Assembly: GCF_023373525.1 (NCBI RefSeq)
Contig: NZ_CP097218.1
Span: 124,001 to 188,000 of the forward strand
DNA: 64,000 nucleotides
Origin: Brachybacterium kimchii
GTDB taxonomy: Bacteria > Actinomycetota > Actinomycetes > Actinomycetales > Dermabacteraceae
Direction of reading: 5' to 3'
Part shown: positions 23,637 through 32,663 of the stretch, piece by piece
How positions within the stretch are numbered: position 1 is the first letter of the stretch
Layout of the letters: the number at the start of each line of letters is the position of its first letter
Translations under genes and position numbers: made by a program
The notes under the pieces: model-generated
Database searches by the model: none
Seen by the model: only the letters and a program-made list of their open reading frames with translations
Told to the model about the DNA's origin: nothing

Positions 23637-24566
23637 TCAGGACAGCAGCGGCACGACCCCGGGCCCTGCCATCGCGGGGACGCTCGCGAGCACCATCTCG
23701 TGCATCGCCGCGGCCGCCGCGCTCGCCTGCGCGTCACGACGCAGCGCAAGGTTGACCGTACGCTCGAGCGCCGGGCGGACCAGCCGTGCCGAGCGCAGGC
23801 CCGCGCGCCCGCGCACCACCATCGCGGGCACGACGGCGACGCCGATCCCGCGCTCGACGAAGCGCAGCACGGCGTCCATCTCCGCGCCCTCGACGGCGAT
23901 CCGCGGGGTGAGGCCGTGGGCGGCGAAGGCCGCGTCGGTCGAGGCCCGCAGCTCGTAGGAGCGGTTGAAGGCGACCTGGGGGAGCGCGGCGAGCTCGGCG
24001 AGGGTGACCTCGTCCGGCAGCGTCGTCCCGTCGTGCGGGCGCTGCGCGGTCGCGACCACCACGAGCTCCTCGCGCAGCAGCGGGACCAGCCGCGCCTCGT
24101 CGGTACCCGGTCGGTCCTCGCGGGTCACGGTGAGGGCGAGGTCGAGGTCGCCCGCCTCGAGGGCCTCGGCGAGGGTGTGCGCGCCGGCCTCGAGCACATG
24201 CAGCTCGATCTCGGGATGGCGTGCGTGGAAGGCGGCGAGCACGTCCGCCACGAGCGAGACGCACAGTGTGGGCGGGGCGCCGATGCGCACGAGCCCGCGG
24301 CGCAGGCCGGCGAGCTCGTCGAGGGTCCGACGGGCGGAGCGCTCGTCGGCCAGGATCCGCCGGGCGATCGGCAGCAGCGCCTCGCCCGCCGCGGTGAGCG
24401 CGGCGCCCCCGCGGCCGCGATCGAAGAGCGGGGCGCCCAGCTCGGCCTCGAGCCCCGCGATCTTCCGGGAGAACGAGGGCTGGGTGAGGAAGAGCTCCTC
24501 GGCAGCGTGCGTGAAGGTGCCCAGCCTCGCGGCGGCATCGAAGGCCTGCAGGTGATCGATCCTCAT
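23637..24566 (-). CDS. LysR-family transcriptional regulator
   Basis: 309 residues. The N-terminal winged helix is canonical: HLQAFDAAARLGTFTHAAEE, then LFLTQPSFSRKIAGLEAELG. The C-terminal part is the periplasmic-binding-like effector domain (VRIGAPPTLCVSLVADVLAA and following). It diverges from an SdhA-like flavoprotein and probably controls it. The ATG at 24566 is 7 nt after a TACCGT hexamer (minus strand 24579-24574) with no ribosome site, so its message is probably leaderless, and that hexamer overlaps the candidate operator. Confidence 0.9.
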   Translation of the reverse strand: MRIDHLQAFDAAARLGTFTHAAEELFLTQPSFSRKIAGLEAELGAPLFDRGRGGAALTAAGEALLPIARRILADERSARRTLDELAGLRRGLVRIGAPPTLCVSLVADVLAAFHARHPEIELHVLEAGAHTLAEALEAGDLDLALTVTREDRPGTDEARLVPLLREELVVVATAQRPHDGTTLPDEVTLAELAALPQVAFNRSYELRASTDAAFAAHGLTPRIAVEGAEMDAVLRFVERGIGVAVVPAMVVRGRAGLRSARLVRPALERTVNLALRRDAQASAAAAAMHEMVLASVPAMAGPGVVPLLS

Positions 24567-24578
24567 GGTGCCCACGGT

Positions 24579-24595
24579 ATATGCGATTCGCGTAT
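24579..24595. promoter_or_regulatory. Candidate LysR operator
   Basis: ATATGCGA-T-TCGCGTAT, an 8-bp inverted repeat with one mismatch and a T-N11-A layout. A second palindrome, CATTAGCGCTATG at 24615-24627, lies closer to the flavoprotein promoter. Confidence 0.5.
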
Positions 24596-24640
24596 CGAAG
24601 GCACGCAGGAGTTGCATTAGCGCTATGGAAGCAGCGTCCG

Positions 24641-24646
24641 TAGCGT
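24641..24646 (+). promoter_or_regulatory. Putative -10 of a leaderless promoter
   Basis: TAGCGT lies 7 nt before the flavoprotein ATG at 24654; no ribosome site is present. Confidence 0.45.
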
Positions 24647-24653
24647 CGGCCGC

Positions 24654-26444
24654 ATGAGCGATGACGCGACCACCCCCGACGACCAGGCGCAGAGCGCGAA
24701 CCCCACGGCACCTCCCACCCGGCTGCTCTCGACCTCGGTCCTCGTGATCGGCACCGGCGGCGCAGGCCTGCGCGCCTCCATCGAGCTCGCCGAGCGCGGC
24801 GTCGAGGTCCTCGCCGTCGGCAAGCGGCGCACCCACGACGCGCATACGACCCTCGCCGCCGGCGGCATCAACGCGGCGCTGGGCACCATGGACCCCGAGG
24901 ACTCCTGGCGCCAGCACGCCGCCGACACCCTGCGCGAGTCCTACTTCCTCGCCGACCCCGAGATCGTCGAGACCGTCACCCGCAGCGCCGCCCGCGGCAT
25001 CGAGGACCTCGAGCGCTGGGGCATGCCCTTCGCCCGCGAGGCCGACGGCCGGCTCTCCCAGCGCTTCTTCGGCGCCCACACCTATCGCCGCACCTGCTAC
25101 GCCGGCGACTACACGGGCCTCGAGATCCAGCGCACGCTCATGCGCCGCGCCCGCGAGCTCGACGTGCCGATCATCGACACCGTCTACATCACCCGGCTGC
25201 TGGTCGCGCACGGCGCCGTGTTCGGCGCCTACGGCTTCGACATCGTCACCGGCCAGGAGGTGCAGATCGACGCCGACGCCGTGATCCTCGCCGCCGGCGG
25301 CCACACCCGCATCTGGCGGTACACCTCCTCGCGGCGCGACGAGAACACCGGGGACTCCTTCCGCCTGGCCGCGCTCGCCGGCGCCCGCATCCGCGACGCC
25401 GAGCTGGTGCAGTTCCACCCCTCTGGTCTGCTGGCGCCGGAGGACGCCGCGGGCACCCTCGTCTCCGAGGCGGCGCGCGGCGAGGGCGGGGTGCTGCGCA
25501 ACGCCCGCGGCGAGCGCTTCATGGAGCGCTACGACCCGGAGCGGAAGGAGCTGTCCACCCGCGACCGGGTCGCGCTGGCGAACTTCACCGAGATCGCCGA
25601 GGGCCGGGGCACGGAGAACGGCGGCGTGCTCCTGGACGTCTCGCACCTGCCGCGCGAGCAGATCCTCGAGAGGCTCCCGCGCGTCTACCGGACCCTCATC
25701 GACCTGCAGATGCTCGACATCACCACCACCCCCATCGAGGTCGCGCCCACCGCCCACTACTCGATGGGCGGGGTCCGGGTGCGCCCCGAGGACCACGGCA
25801 CCGGGGTCGACGGGCTGTACGCGATCGGGGAGGCCTCCTCGGGGCTGCACGGCGCGAACCGCCTGGGCGGGAACTCCCTCATCGAGCTGCTCGTCTACGG
25901 GAGGATCACCGGCGCCGAGGCCGCCCGGTACGCCCGGAAGCGCACGCGCATCGAGCGCGATCCGCGGGCCGTCGAGATCGCCCACGAGGAGATCCGCGCC
26001 TTCCTCACCGGAGACGGCATCGAGGTGCCGCGGCGCCTGCAGCGCGAGGTGCGCGACGTGATGAGCGCGCATGCGGGCGTGGTGCGCACCGAGGACGGGC
26101 TGCGCGAGGGACTCGATCAGATCCAGGAGCTCGAGACGCGGGCCCTCGAGGTCACCGCGCATCCCGACATCGCCGGCTTCGACGACCTCGCCCACGCCTT
26201 CGACCTGCTCGGCTCCCTGCTCGCCGCCCGCGCGACCCTAGAGTCCGCGATCGAGAGGCGCGAGACCCGCGGCTGCCACAACCGCGCGGACTTCCCGGAC
26301 CAGGATCCGCAGCTGCGCGGGAACATGGTGTGGAGCCCCGACGACGGCGTGGTGTTCGAGCCGCTGCCCGAGGTGCCCGAGGACCTGCGCGATCTGGTCG
26401 AGGCCCCGTCCGACGACTCCTCGGAGGGCAAGCTCGTCGAGTGA
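24654..26444 (+). CDS. SdhA/NadB-like FAD flavoprotein without partner subunits
   Basis: 596 residues. VLVIGTGGAGLRASIELAER is the FAD motif and AHTTLAAGGINAALG holds the His that carries covalent FAD in succinate dehydrogenases. LVQFHPSGL, RGEGGVLRNARGERF and KELSTRDRVA form the dicarboxylate site, with VAPTAHYSMGGV and the GEASSGLHGANRLGGNSLIE loop. The C-terminal helical domain is present. No iron-sulfur or membrane-anchor subunit lies nearby, so it may be a soluble fumarate-reductase or aspartate-oxidase-like enzyme. The divergent LysR is the likely regulator. Translation appears to begin without a leader. Confidence 0.85.
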   Translation: MSDDATTPDDQAQSANPTAPPTRLLSTSVLVIGTGGAGLRASIELAERGVEVLAVGKRRTHDAHTTLAAGGINAALGTMDPEDSWRQHAADTLRESYFLADPEIVETVTRSAARGIEDLERWGMPFAREADGRLSQRFFGAHTYRRTCYAGDYTGLEIQRTLMRRARELDVPIIDTVYITRLLVAHGAVFGAYGFDIVTGQEVQIDADAVILAAGGHTRIWRYTSSRRDENTGDSFRLAALAGARIRDAELVQFHPSGLLAPEDAAGTLVSEAARGEGGVLRNARGERFMERYDPERKELSTRDRVALANFTEIAEGRGTENGGVLLDVSHLPREQILERLPRVYRTLIDLQMLDITTTPIEVAPTAHYSMGGVRVRPEDHGTGVDGLYAIGEASSGLHGANRLGGNSLIELLVYGRITGAEAARYARKRTRIERDPRAVEIAHEEIRAFLTGDGIEVPRRLQREVRDVMSAHAGVVRTEDGLREGLDQIQELETRALEVTAHPDIAGFDDLAHAFDLLGSLLAARATLESAIERRETRGCHNRADFPDQDPQLRGNMVWSPDDGVVFEPLPEVPEDLRDLVEAPSDDSSEGKLVE

Positions 26445-26493
26445 GTCGAGATCCTCGCCGCCGCCGTGACTCTCCGAGTCGCAGCGGGGCTCG

Positions 26494-27141
26494 TCACGGC
26501 ACCATGCCGACCGCCCGCTCCACGGTGGAATCGATCAGGTGGTCCTGGCGGTCAGGGGGGAGTCCGCGCAGGGCCCCGGAGGTCAGCAGGACCGAGAGCC
26601 CGTGGACGCTGGACCACAGGGCGACCGCGAGGTCGTCGACGGATGCGCTCCCCGGTTGTGCGTCCGACTGCTCCGCTTCCGCCTGCTCCTCCGCCGGCTC
26701 GTCGGAGGCCTCGCGCACCAGGTCGCGCAGGAGGAGGAACGGGTCGGGCGCCGGGTCCCTCCGACGCGCGGCGGCGCCCGTGTCCCGGGTCATCGAGGCG
26801 AGCATGCGGAAGCGGGAGGACTCGCGCAGCGCGAAGCGCACATAGGCGCGGCCGGCCGCGCGCAGGCGGTCGCGCGGGGGCGCGTCGCCCGCCAGTTCGT
26901 CGACCGCCTCCGCGAGCGCGTGCTGGAGCGCTCGCAGCACCTCGTCGCCGACGGCCTCCATGAGCGCGTCCCTGCTGGTGAAGTGCCGGTACGCGGCAGA
27001 CGGGGTGACCCCTGCGCGCCGTGCCGCCTCACGCAGGGTGACGGCGTCCGGGCCCTTCTCCCGCAGGAGTGCGAGCGACTCCTCCACGAGGGCGTCGTGG
27101 AGGCGGCCGTGGTGGTAGGGGCGGGTGTTGACGTTGTTCAC
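26494..27141 (-). CDS. TetR-family repressor (divergent from DUF1772)
   Basis: 215 residues. HHGRLHDALVEESLALLREK, then LREAARRAGVTPSAAYRHFT is a standard TetR HTH, in the subgroup with a WHG C-terminal domain. The GTG at 27141 lies inside a long operator palindrome; a TACACT hexamer 6 nt upstream and the absence of a ribosome site indicate a leaderless message, so repressor binding would cover both -10 and start codon. The obvious partner is the divergent DUF1772 gene. Confidence 0.88.
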   Translation of the reverse strand: MNNVNTRPYHHGRLHDALVEESLALLREKGPDAVTLREAARRAGVTPSAAYRHFTSRDALMEAVGDEVLRALQHALAEAVDELAGDAPPRDRLRAAGRAYVRFALRESSRFRMLASMTRDTGAAARRRDPAPDPFLLLRDLVREASDEPAEEQAEAEQSDAQPGSASVDDLAVALWSSVHGLSVLLTSGALRGLPPDRQDHLIDSTVERAVGMVP

Positions 27142-27173
27142 ATCGGAAGTGTAGCTTCCCGGATGTGAACAAC
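27133..27173. promoter_or_regulatory. Nested operator between tetR and DUF1772
   Basis: GTTGTTCACATC (27133-27144) pairs exactly with GATGTGAACAAC (27162-27173). A smaller inner repeat GGAAG/CTTCC (27145-27149, 27155-27159) sits in the middle. The whole 41-bp element overlaps the tetR start and its -10. Confidence 0.75.
27148..27153 (-). promoter_or_regulatory. Putative -10 of the leaderless tetR promoter
   Basis: TACACT on the minus strand, 6 nt before the GTG at 27141 and inside the operator. Confidence 0.5.
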
Positions 27174-27193
27174 GTAGACATTGGGGGTGCGAA

Positions 27194-27637
27194 GTGACTG
27201 CCGTGCTGAGCGAGGCGACCGTCCTCGTGACCGGGTTCGTGGGCTGTGCGGAGTTCTCCTCGGTGGTGCTCGTGCACCCGGTCGCACGGCGTCTGCCGCT
27301 CGAGAGCCGCGTGATCCTCGAGAAGGGGCTGCTGCGCACGTTCGGGAGGGTCATGCCCGTGGGCATGACCCTCGCTCCGATCCTCACCGGGCTGCTCGCG
27401 GCGCGCGAGGGAGGCGCCCTGCTCGTCGCCGCGAGCGGCGTGCTCGCGCTCGCCCTCGTCGTGACGATCCTGGGCAACGTGCCGATCAACGTGCGCACGG
27501 GCAGGATCGCGACGAACGAGGCCCCCGATGGCTTCGAGGCCATGCGCAGGCGCTGGGAGATCCTGCAGGCCGTCCGCGGGAGCCTGCAGATCCTGGGATT
27601 CGCCCTCGTGGTGCTCGGGGTCGTCGGCCCGGCCTGA
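27194..27637 (+). CDS. DUF1772-family membrane protein
   Basis: 147 residues with four hydrophobic segments. The sequence EFSSVVLVHPVARRLPLESR, then LGNVPINVRTGRI fits DUF1772, a family that includes anthrone oxygenase-like proteins; the conserved N of NVPIN is present. The function in bacteria is unknown. A divergent TetR with an operator that reaches the start region suggests it is induced by a small molecule. The start is GTG at 27194. Confidence 0.8.
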   Translation: MTAVLSEATVLVTGFVGCAEFSSVVLVHPVARRLPLESRVILEKGLLRTFGRVMPVGMTLAPILTGLLAAREGGALLVAASGVLALALVVTILGNVPINVRTGRIATNEAPDGFEAMRRRWEILQAVRGSLQILGFALVVLGVVGPA

Positions 27638-27669
27638 TCCCGAGCCGCCGCGGCCCTCCCGGCTCGAGC

Positions 27670-29247
27670 TCAGGCGCCCCGCAGGTTCCGGCGCAGGATC
27701 TTGCCGCTCGAGGACTTCGGGATCGCATCGATCATCACGACCTGCCGGACCTTCTTGTAGGGCGCGACGCGCCCCGCGACGAAGTCCATGACGTCCTGCT
27801 CCGTGAGCTCGGCGCCCTCCTGGAGGACGACGAAGGCCTTGGGGATCTCCTCGCCTGCCTCGTCCCGACCGCCGACGACGGCGGCGTCGGCGATCTGCGG
27901 GTGGGCGAGCAGGGTCGCCTCGAGCTCGGCCGGCGCGACCTGGTAGCCCTTGTACTTGATGAGCTCCTTGAGCCGGTCGATGAGGGAGACCACGCCCTCG
28001 GCGCTCACGGTCGCGATGTCGCCCGTGTGCAGCCAGCCGTCCTCGTCGATGGTGAGCGACGTGGCCTGCTCGTTGTTGAGGTACCCGATCATGACGTTGG
28101 GCCCCTTGCAGCACAGCTCCCCGGGCTCGCTGACACCGGTGGAGGGCACCGGGATCTCCTCGCGGGTGGCCGGGTCCTGCAGCATGCACTCCATGTTGGG
28201 GACGGTGATCCCGACGCTGCTGAGCGGCAGGTCGTCCCTCCCGGCGGGGATCAGCTGCGAGACGGGGCTCATCTCGGTCATCCCGTACCCCTGGCGCACA
28301 GAGCAGCCCAGGCGGCGGGCGACGGCGCCGCCGACCTCCCCGTCCAGCGGCGCGGCGCCGGAGAACACGGCGGTGACGGCCGAGAGGTCGAACTCGTCGA
28401 CGAGCGGATGCTTGGCCAGGGCCACCGCGATCGGCGGGGCGATGAACACGAACGTGCAGCGCTGGTCCTGCACGATCCGCAGGAACTCCGGCAGGTCGAA
28501 GCGCGGCATCGTCACCAGGGTCGCGCGCTGCAGGAGGGCGAGATCCAGGAGCACCGTCATCCCGTAGATGTGGAAGAAGGGCAGCACGGCCAGCACGCGG
28601 TCGTCGGGCCCGACCCCCACGAGGTCGGCCGACTGGGCGACGTTGGCGACGAGGTTGCGGTGGGTGAGCATCACGCCCTTGGGCCGCCCCGTCGTGCCCG
28701 AGGAGAAGGGGAGCACCGCGAGATGCGTCGAGGGGTCCACGGACACCTCGGGCGCGGGGGCGCCGGAGGCGAGCAGGTCGGCGAGCGAGTCATGGCCCTC
28801 GGCGCCGTCGAGCACGATCAGGCGGTCGGAGGGGATGCCCGCCGCGGCGGCGCCCTCCGCCGCTGCGGACAGCAGCGGGGAGACGGTCAGCAGGGTCCCC
28901 GCCCCCGAGTCCTCGAGCTGGACGGCGACCTCGTGCCCCGTGGCCAGCGCGTTCACCGTGGTCGCCGTGGCGCCCGCGCGCAGGATCCCGTGGAAGACGG
29001 CGACGAAGGCGGGGGAGTTCGGGGAGTGCAGGGCCACGACGTCCCCCACGCCCACGCCGCGCGCAGCGAGCGCGCCGGCGATCGCGTCGACCTGGTCCCG
29101 CAGGGCGCCGTAGGTGGTCTCGGCCCCCGAGGCGCCGTCGACGACGGCGACCTTCTCCAGGTCCTCCGGGGAGAGGGAGGTGAACAGCAGGTCGTACAGC
29201 GTCAGATCGGGGATCTCGACGTCGGGGCGGGGGCTGCGGAACGGCAT
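27670..29247 (-). CDS. Acyl-CoA synthetase / 4-coumarate-CoA ligase-like enzyme
   Basis: 525 residues of the ANL adenylating superfamily. Motifs: FSSGTTGRPKGVMLTHRNL (P-loop, near residue 180), YGMTEMSPVSQL, DGWLHTGDIATV, DRLKELIKYKGYQVAPAELE and the C-terminal catalytic lysine in PKSSSGKILRRNL. It would activate a carboxylic acid as an acyl-AMP and then an acyl-CoA; the overall layout is that of plant-type 4CL relatives, so an aromatic or medium-chain acid is likely. It is convergent with the DUF1772 gene. No CoA-using partner gene lies nearby. Confidence 0.87.
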   Translation of the reverse strand: MPFRSPRPDVEIPDLTLYDLLFTSLSPEDLEKVAVVDGASGAETTYGALRDQVDAIAGALAARGVGVGDVVALHSPNSPAFVAVFHGILRAGATATTVNALATGHEVAVQLEDSGAGTLLTVSPLLSAAAEGAAAAGIPSDRLIVLDGAEGHDSLADLLASGAPAPEVSVDPSTHLAVLPFSSGTTGRPKGVMLTHRNLVANVAQSADLVGVGPDDRVLAVLPFFHIYGMTVLLDLALLQRATLVTMPRFDLPEFLRIVQDQRCTFVFIAPPIAVALAKHPLVDEFDLSAVTAVFSGAAPLDGEVGGAVARRLGCSVRQGYGMTEMSPVSQLIPAGRDDLPLSSVGITVPNMECMLQDPATREEIPVPSTGVSEPGELCCKGPNVMIGYLNNEQATSLTIDEDGWLHTGDIATVSAEGVVSLIDRLKELIKYKGYQVAPAELEATLLAHPQIADAAVVGGRDEAGEEIPKAFVVLQEGAELTEQDVMDFVAGRVAPYKKVRQVVMIDAIPKSSSGKILRRNLRGA

Positions 29248-29301
29248 GGTGTCTCCTTCGACGACTCATCGCACGGACGGTGCGAGGAGTCTATGGGCGC
29301 G

Positions 29302-29315
29302 ACCCGGCGCCGGGT
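29302..29315 (-). terminator. Palindrome downstream of xylB
   Basis: ACCCGGCGCCGGGT, a perfect 14-bp palindrome 26 nt past the xylB stop. Confidence 0.35.
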
Positions 29316-29340
29316 GGGAGATCCCGGGGAGCAGGCCCCG

Positions 29341-30750
29341 TCACGTCCACTCGGAGGTGCGCTCCTTGAGCTGCCGGTAGGCGTCCATGACCTGAGGCGT
29401 GGGCTCTGCCGTGAGAGTGCGCCCGCCGGCGATCTCCCAGGCCGGGGGCTCGTCGTCGCCCGTGAGCGCCCAGGCCGCCTGCCGGGCGGCGCCCAGCGCG
29501 ACGTACTCGCCCTCCGGGGCGATCGTCACCTCGCGGCCGAAGACCGCCGGCGCGAGGCGGCGCACCGCCTCGTTCTGCGCGGCGCCGCCGATCAGCACGA
29601 TCCTGCGCGCCCGGCCGCCCGGCAGCGAGTCGCCCAGGAGGTCCTCGAGCGCCGAGATCCCGTCGGCCAGGGAGCACAGCAGGCCCTCGACCGCGGCGCG
29701 GGCGATGTCGCCGCGCGTGGTCGCGGTCGACATGCCCTGGAGGGTGGCGCGGGCCGTCGGCCGATTGGGCGTGCGCTCGCCGTCGAAGTACGGCAGCAGG
29801 GTGACGCCGTCCGCCCCGGGCTCCGAGGCGAGTGCCAGGTCCGCGAGTCCCGCGAAGTCCACCTGCAGCAGCTCGCGCGCGAAGTCGAGGATGCGGGCCG
29901 CGTTGATCGTGGTGGCCATCGGCAGGAAGCGCCCGGTGGCGTCGGCGAAGCCCGTGACGGTGCCGGAGGCGTCCGCGGGGCGCGCATCGCTCACCATCGC
30001 GCACACGCCCGAGGTGCCGATCGAGACCGAGACGTCGCCGGGGCCGAGCGAGAGCCCGAGGGCCGCGGCCATGTTGTCGCCGGTGCCCGCGGCGATCGCG
30101 GCGCCGGAGGCGGTGCGCGCCATGACCTGCTGGGGCGCGGCCGGCAGCTCGGGGAGCGCGAGGTCGCGCCCGCCGGTCGCCAGGCGCAGGAGCTCGTGGT
30201 CCCAGCCCTCCTCGCGGGTCGAGTAGTAGCCGGTCCCCGAGGCGTCCCCGCGGTCGGTGAAGAAGGCATCGCCGCCTGCGGAGAGATGGCGGGAGACGAA
30301 GTCGTGGGGCAGGAGCACGCGCTCGGCCCGGTCCAGGGACTCGGGCTCGTTCTCGGCGATCCAGCGCAGCTTGGTCGCGGTGAGGGAGGCGACGGGCAGG
30401 GACCCGATGCGGTCGACGGTCGCTGCGGCGCCCCCGATGTCCTCGATGAGCGCGGCGGCCTGCGGGGCGGAGCGGGTGTCGTTCCACAGCAGCGCCGGAC
30501 GCACCACCTCCCCGTCCCCGTCGAGCAGCACCATGCCGTGCTGCTGGCCGCCCACGGAGACGGCGTCGGCCCGCTCGAGGAGGCCCTCGCAGGCCGTCCC
30601 GAGGGCGTCGATCCACGCGCGGGGATCGACCTCGGTGCCGCCGGGATGGGGCGCGCGCTGCTCGGCGAGGACCTCGCCGCTCTCCGCGTCGACGAGGACG
30701 GCCTTGGTCGCCTGGGTCGAGGAATCGATGCCGAGCACGGCGGTGGGCAT
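29341..30750 (-). CDS. xylB: Xylulokinase
   Basis: 469 residues of the FGGY kinase family. AVLGIDSSTQATKAVLVDAE is the first phosphate-binding motif, SVGGQQHGMVLLD the substrate-side region, LLWNDTRS the conserved WxDxR-like motif, GTGDNMAAALGLSLGPGDVS the second, and VLIGGAAQNEAVRRLAPAVF the adenosine motif. It phosphorylates D-xylulose with ATP, feeding the pentose phosphate pathway. GGAGG precedes the ATG at 30750. No xylA or xylose transporter is nearby. A 7-7-7 palindrome 60-80 bp upstream is a candidate operator. Confidence 0.88.
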   Translation of the reverse strand: MPTAVLGIDSSTQATKAVLVDAESGEVLAEQRAPHPGGTEVDPRAWIDALGTACEGLLERADAVSVGGQQHGMVLLDGDGEVVRPALLWNDTRSAPQAAALIEDIGGAAATVDRIGSLPVASLTATKLRWIAENEPESLDRAERVLLPHDFVSRHLSAGGDAFFTDRGDASGTGYYSTREEGWDHELLRLATGGRDLALPELPAAPQQVMARTASGAAIAAGTGDNMAAALGLSLGPGDVSVSIGTSGVCAMVSDARPADASGTVTGFADATGRFLPMATTINAARILDFARELLQVDFAGLADLALASEPGADGVTLLPYFDGERTPNRPTARATLQGMSTATTRGDIARAAVEGLLCSLADGISALEDLLGDSLPGGRARRIVLIGGAAQNEAVRRLAPAVFGREVTIAPEGEYVALGAARQAAWALTGDDEPPAWEIAGGRTLTAEPTPQVMDAYRQLKERTSEWT

Positions 30751-30809
30751 GGGGCCTCCAGGGAGCACTGGTCGGGGAGCGGCACGGGGTCGAGCCACAG
30801 CTTACGGGG

Positions 30810-30830
30810 CGTGATGTCGCCCGCATCACG
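30810..30830. promoter_or_regulatory. Inverted repeat upstream of xylB
   Basis: CGTGATG-N7-CATCACG, a perfect 7-bp inverted repeat in the 220-bp divergent region of xylB and htpX; possibly a ROK or LacI-type operator. Confidence 0.4.
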
Positions 30831-30970
30831 GCGCGGACGGGGAACGCGGGGCCGGCGTGGAGCGTTCCTCCAGCAGACCCCCGCCGTGCCTCCAGGGGAC
30901 GCACATAGTGTGGCGGGGCCGGACAGCACCTCAGCCCAGCACACCTCTCGAGGCCGACGAAGGAGAAGCC

Positions 30971-31834
30971 GTGGGACGCAGCGTCATGAACATCGTGAAG
31001 ACAGCGCTGCTGTTCGGCGTGCTCTGGGGCGTGCTGCTGGCCGTCGGCTACATGCTCGGCGGGAACTTCATCTGGATCTTCGCGCTGATCGGTCTGGTCG
31101 GCACGTTCATCAGCTTCTGGAACTCCGACACCATCGCGATCCGCTCGATGCGCGCCCGCGAGGTCTCGCCGCAGGAGGCGCCCGGGCTGCACCGCATCGT
31201 GCAGGACCTCGCGGACCAGGCCGGACAGCCCATGCCGCGCCTGTACATCTCTCCCACGCAGCAGCCCAACGCCTTCGCGACCGGGCGCAGCCCGAAGCGC
31301 GCGGCCGTGTGCTGCACCGAGGGCATCCTGCAGCTGCTCGACGAGCGCGAGCTGCGCGGCGTGCTCGGCCACGAGCTCATGCACGTGTACAACCGCGACA
31401 TCCTCACCAGCTCCGTCGCCGCGGGCGTCGCGGGCGTGATCACCTCGCTCGCGCAGATGGCCCTCTGGTTCGGCGGCGGGCGCGATCGTCAGGGCGGCGG
31501 CATCATCGGCGCGCTGCTCGCGATGATCCTCGCCCCGCTCGCCGCGACGCTCATCCAGCTCGCGATCTCCCGCACGCGTGAGTACTCGGCGGACCACGAC
31601 GGCGCCGAGCTCACCGGCGATCCGCTCGCCCTCGCCTCCGCGCTGCAGAAGATCTCCGGCGGCGTCGCCGCGCACCCGCTCCCGCAGGAGCAGGAGCTGC
31701 AGGACGCCGCGCACATGATGATCGCGAACCCCTTCCGCGGCGGCGGCATGGGCCAGCTGTTCTCGACCCATCCGCCCACGGAGCAGCGCATCGCCCGCCT
31801 CCAGCGCCTCGCCCAGGAGATGGGCCGGGCCTGA
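30971..31834 (+). CDS. htpX: HtpX-family membrane zinc metalloprotease
   Basis: 287 residues. Two N-terminal transmembrane segments (~8-50) precede the zinc motif HELMH (134-138, in GVLGHELMHVYNRD), with two more hydrophobic segments at ~145-200 and the third-ligand region REYSADHDGAEL. C-terminal THPPTEQRIARLQ is conserved in HtpX. It degrades damaged membrane proteins. The GTG at 30971 has AAGGAGA 5 nt upstream, favouring it over the internal ATG six codons later. Confidence 0.9.
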   Translation: MGRSVMNIVKTALLFGVLWGVLLAVGYMLGGNFIWIFALIGLVGTFISFWNSDTIAIRSMRAREVSPQEAPGLHRIVQDLADQAGQPMPRLYISPTQQPNAFATGRSPKRAAVCCTEGILQLLDERELRGVLGHELMHVYNRDILTSSVAAGVAGVITSLAQMALWFGGGRDRQGGGIIGALLAMILAPLAATLIQLAISRTREYSADHDGAELTGDPLALASALQKISGGVAAHPLPQEQELQDAAHMMIANPFRGGGMGQLFSTHPPTEQRIARLQRLAQEMGRA

Positions 31835-31865
31835 CCCGGAGTGCGGGCGTGCGGCCTGCTCGCTC

Positions 31866-32663
31866 TCAGCCCTCGGGGACGGCCTCGCCCATCGCGCTGA
31901 TCTGGAAGGTCGCGCCGGCCGGGTCGGCGACGGTCGCGATGCGGCCGAACGGGGAGTCGACGGGGCCGTCGAGCAGGCTCCCGCCGAGCTCCTGCACCCG
32001 GGCGACCGCGGCGTCGGCCGCCTCGACCCCGAGGTAGATCCGCCAGCCGGTCGCCTCCTTCGGCATCACGCCCGTGGCGTCGCAGATGCCCCACCCGTTC
32101 TTCCCCTCCGGGCCGTTGGTGACGTACCGGAAACCGTCGTCGTCCATCGGCTCGCTCATCGGGACCAGGTCTGCGTCGACCACGCTGCGGTAGAACGCGC
32201 AGGCGCCGTCGAAGTCGTGCGTCATCAGCTCGAACCACACGGGCGATCCCGGCGAGCCGGTGAAGTCGAAGCCCTCGAGCGTGCCCGCCTGCCAGAGGCC
32301 GACGCCCGCCTGCGTCGAGTCGAGGACCACCACCATGCTTCCCTGATCGCCCACGGGGTGGGGGCCGGCGACGATGACCCCGTCGTTCTCGGTGACCCTG
32401 CGGGCGCGGGAGTCGATGTCGTCGACGAGGAGATACACGCTCCAGGCGGCGGGCAGCGGGTCGCCCGCCGGGCAGGTCATGCCGGTGACGTCCATGAGCC
32501 CGCCGACGAGGGCGCCGTCGTTGCGGATCAGGTGGTAGTGGTTGAAGTCCTCGCCCATGTCCTCGAACTCCCAGCCGAACAGGCCGGAGTAGAAGGTCTT
32601 CGCGGCGTCGACGTCGTGGACGCTGACGTCGAGCCAGGTGGTGCTTCCGATGCTGCGGGTCAT
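31866..32663 (-). CDS. VOC-family protein with two glyoxalase-like domains
   Basis: 265 residues in two similar halves. Each half begins with a strand-helix VOC module: TWLDVSVHDVDAAKTFYSGL and VWFELMTHDFDGACAFYRSV. Closing segments are VVLDSTQAGVGLWQ and ATVADPAGATFQIS. This is the actinobacterial double-VOC type related to the hydroxylase Gsu/27-kDa antigen CFP30B, usually without demonstrated activity. GGAGCAGACC precedes the ATG. It is convergent with htpX. Confidence 0.85.
   Translation of the reverse strand: MTRSIGSTTWLDVSVHDVDAAKTFYSGLFGWEFEDMGEDFNHYHLIRNDGALVGGLMDVTGMTCPAGDPLPAAWSVYLLVDDIDSRARRVTENDGVIVAGPHPVGDQGSMVVVLDSTQAGVGLWQAGTLEGFDFTGSPGSPVWFELMTHDFDGACAFYRSVVDADLVPMSEPMDDDGFRYVTNGPEGKNGWGICDATGVMPKEATGWRIYLGVEAADAAVARVQELGGSLLDGPVDSPFGRIATVADPAGATFQISAMGEAVPEG

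Noticed and set aside
27181-31581. A 1466-codon open frame on the plus strand
   Set aside because: It runs antisense across the acyl-CoA ligase and xylulokinase genes, has the low-complexity Arg/Gly/Ala composition of a GC-driven shadow, and no domain.
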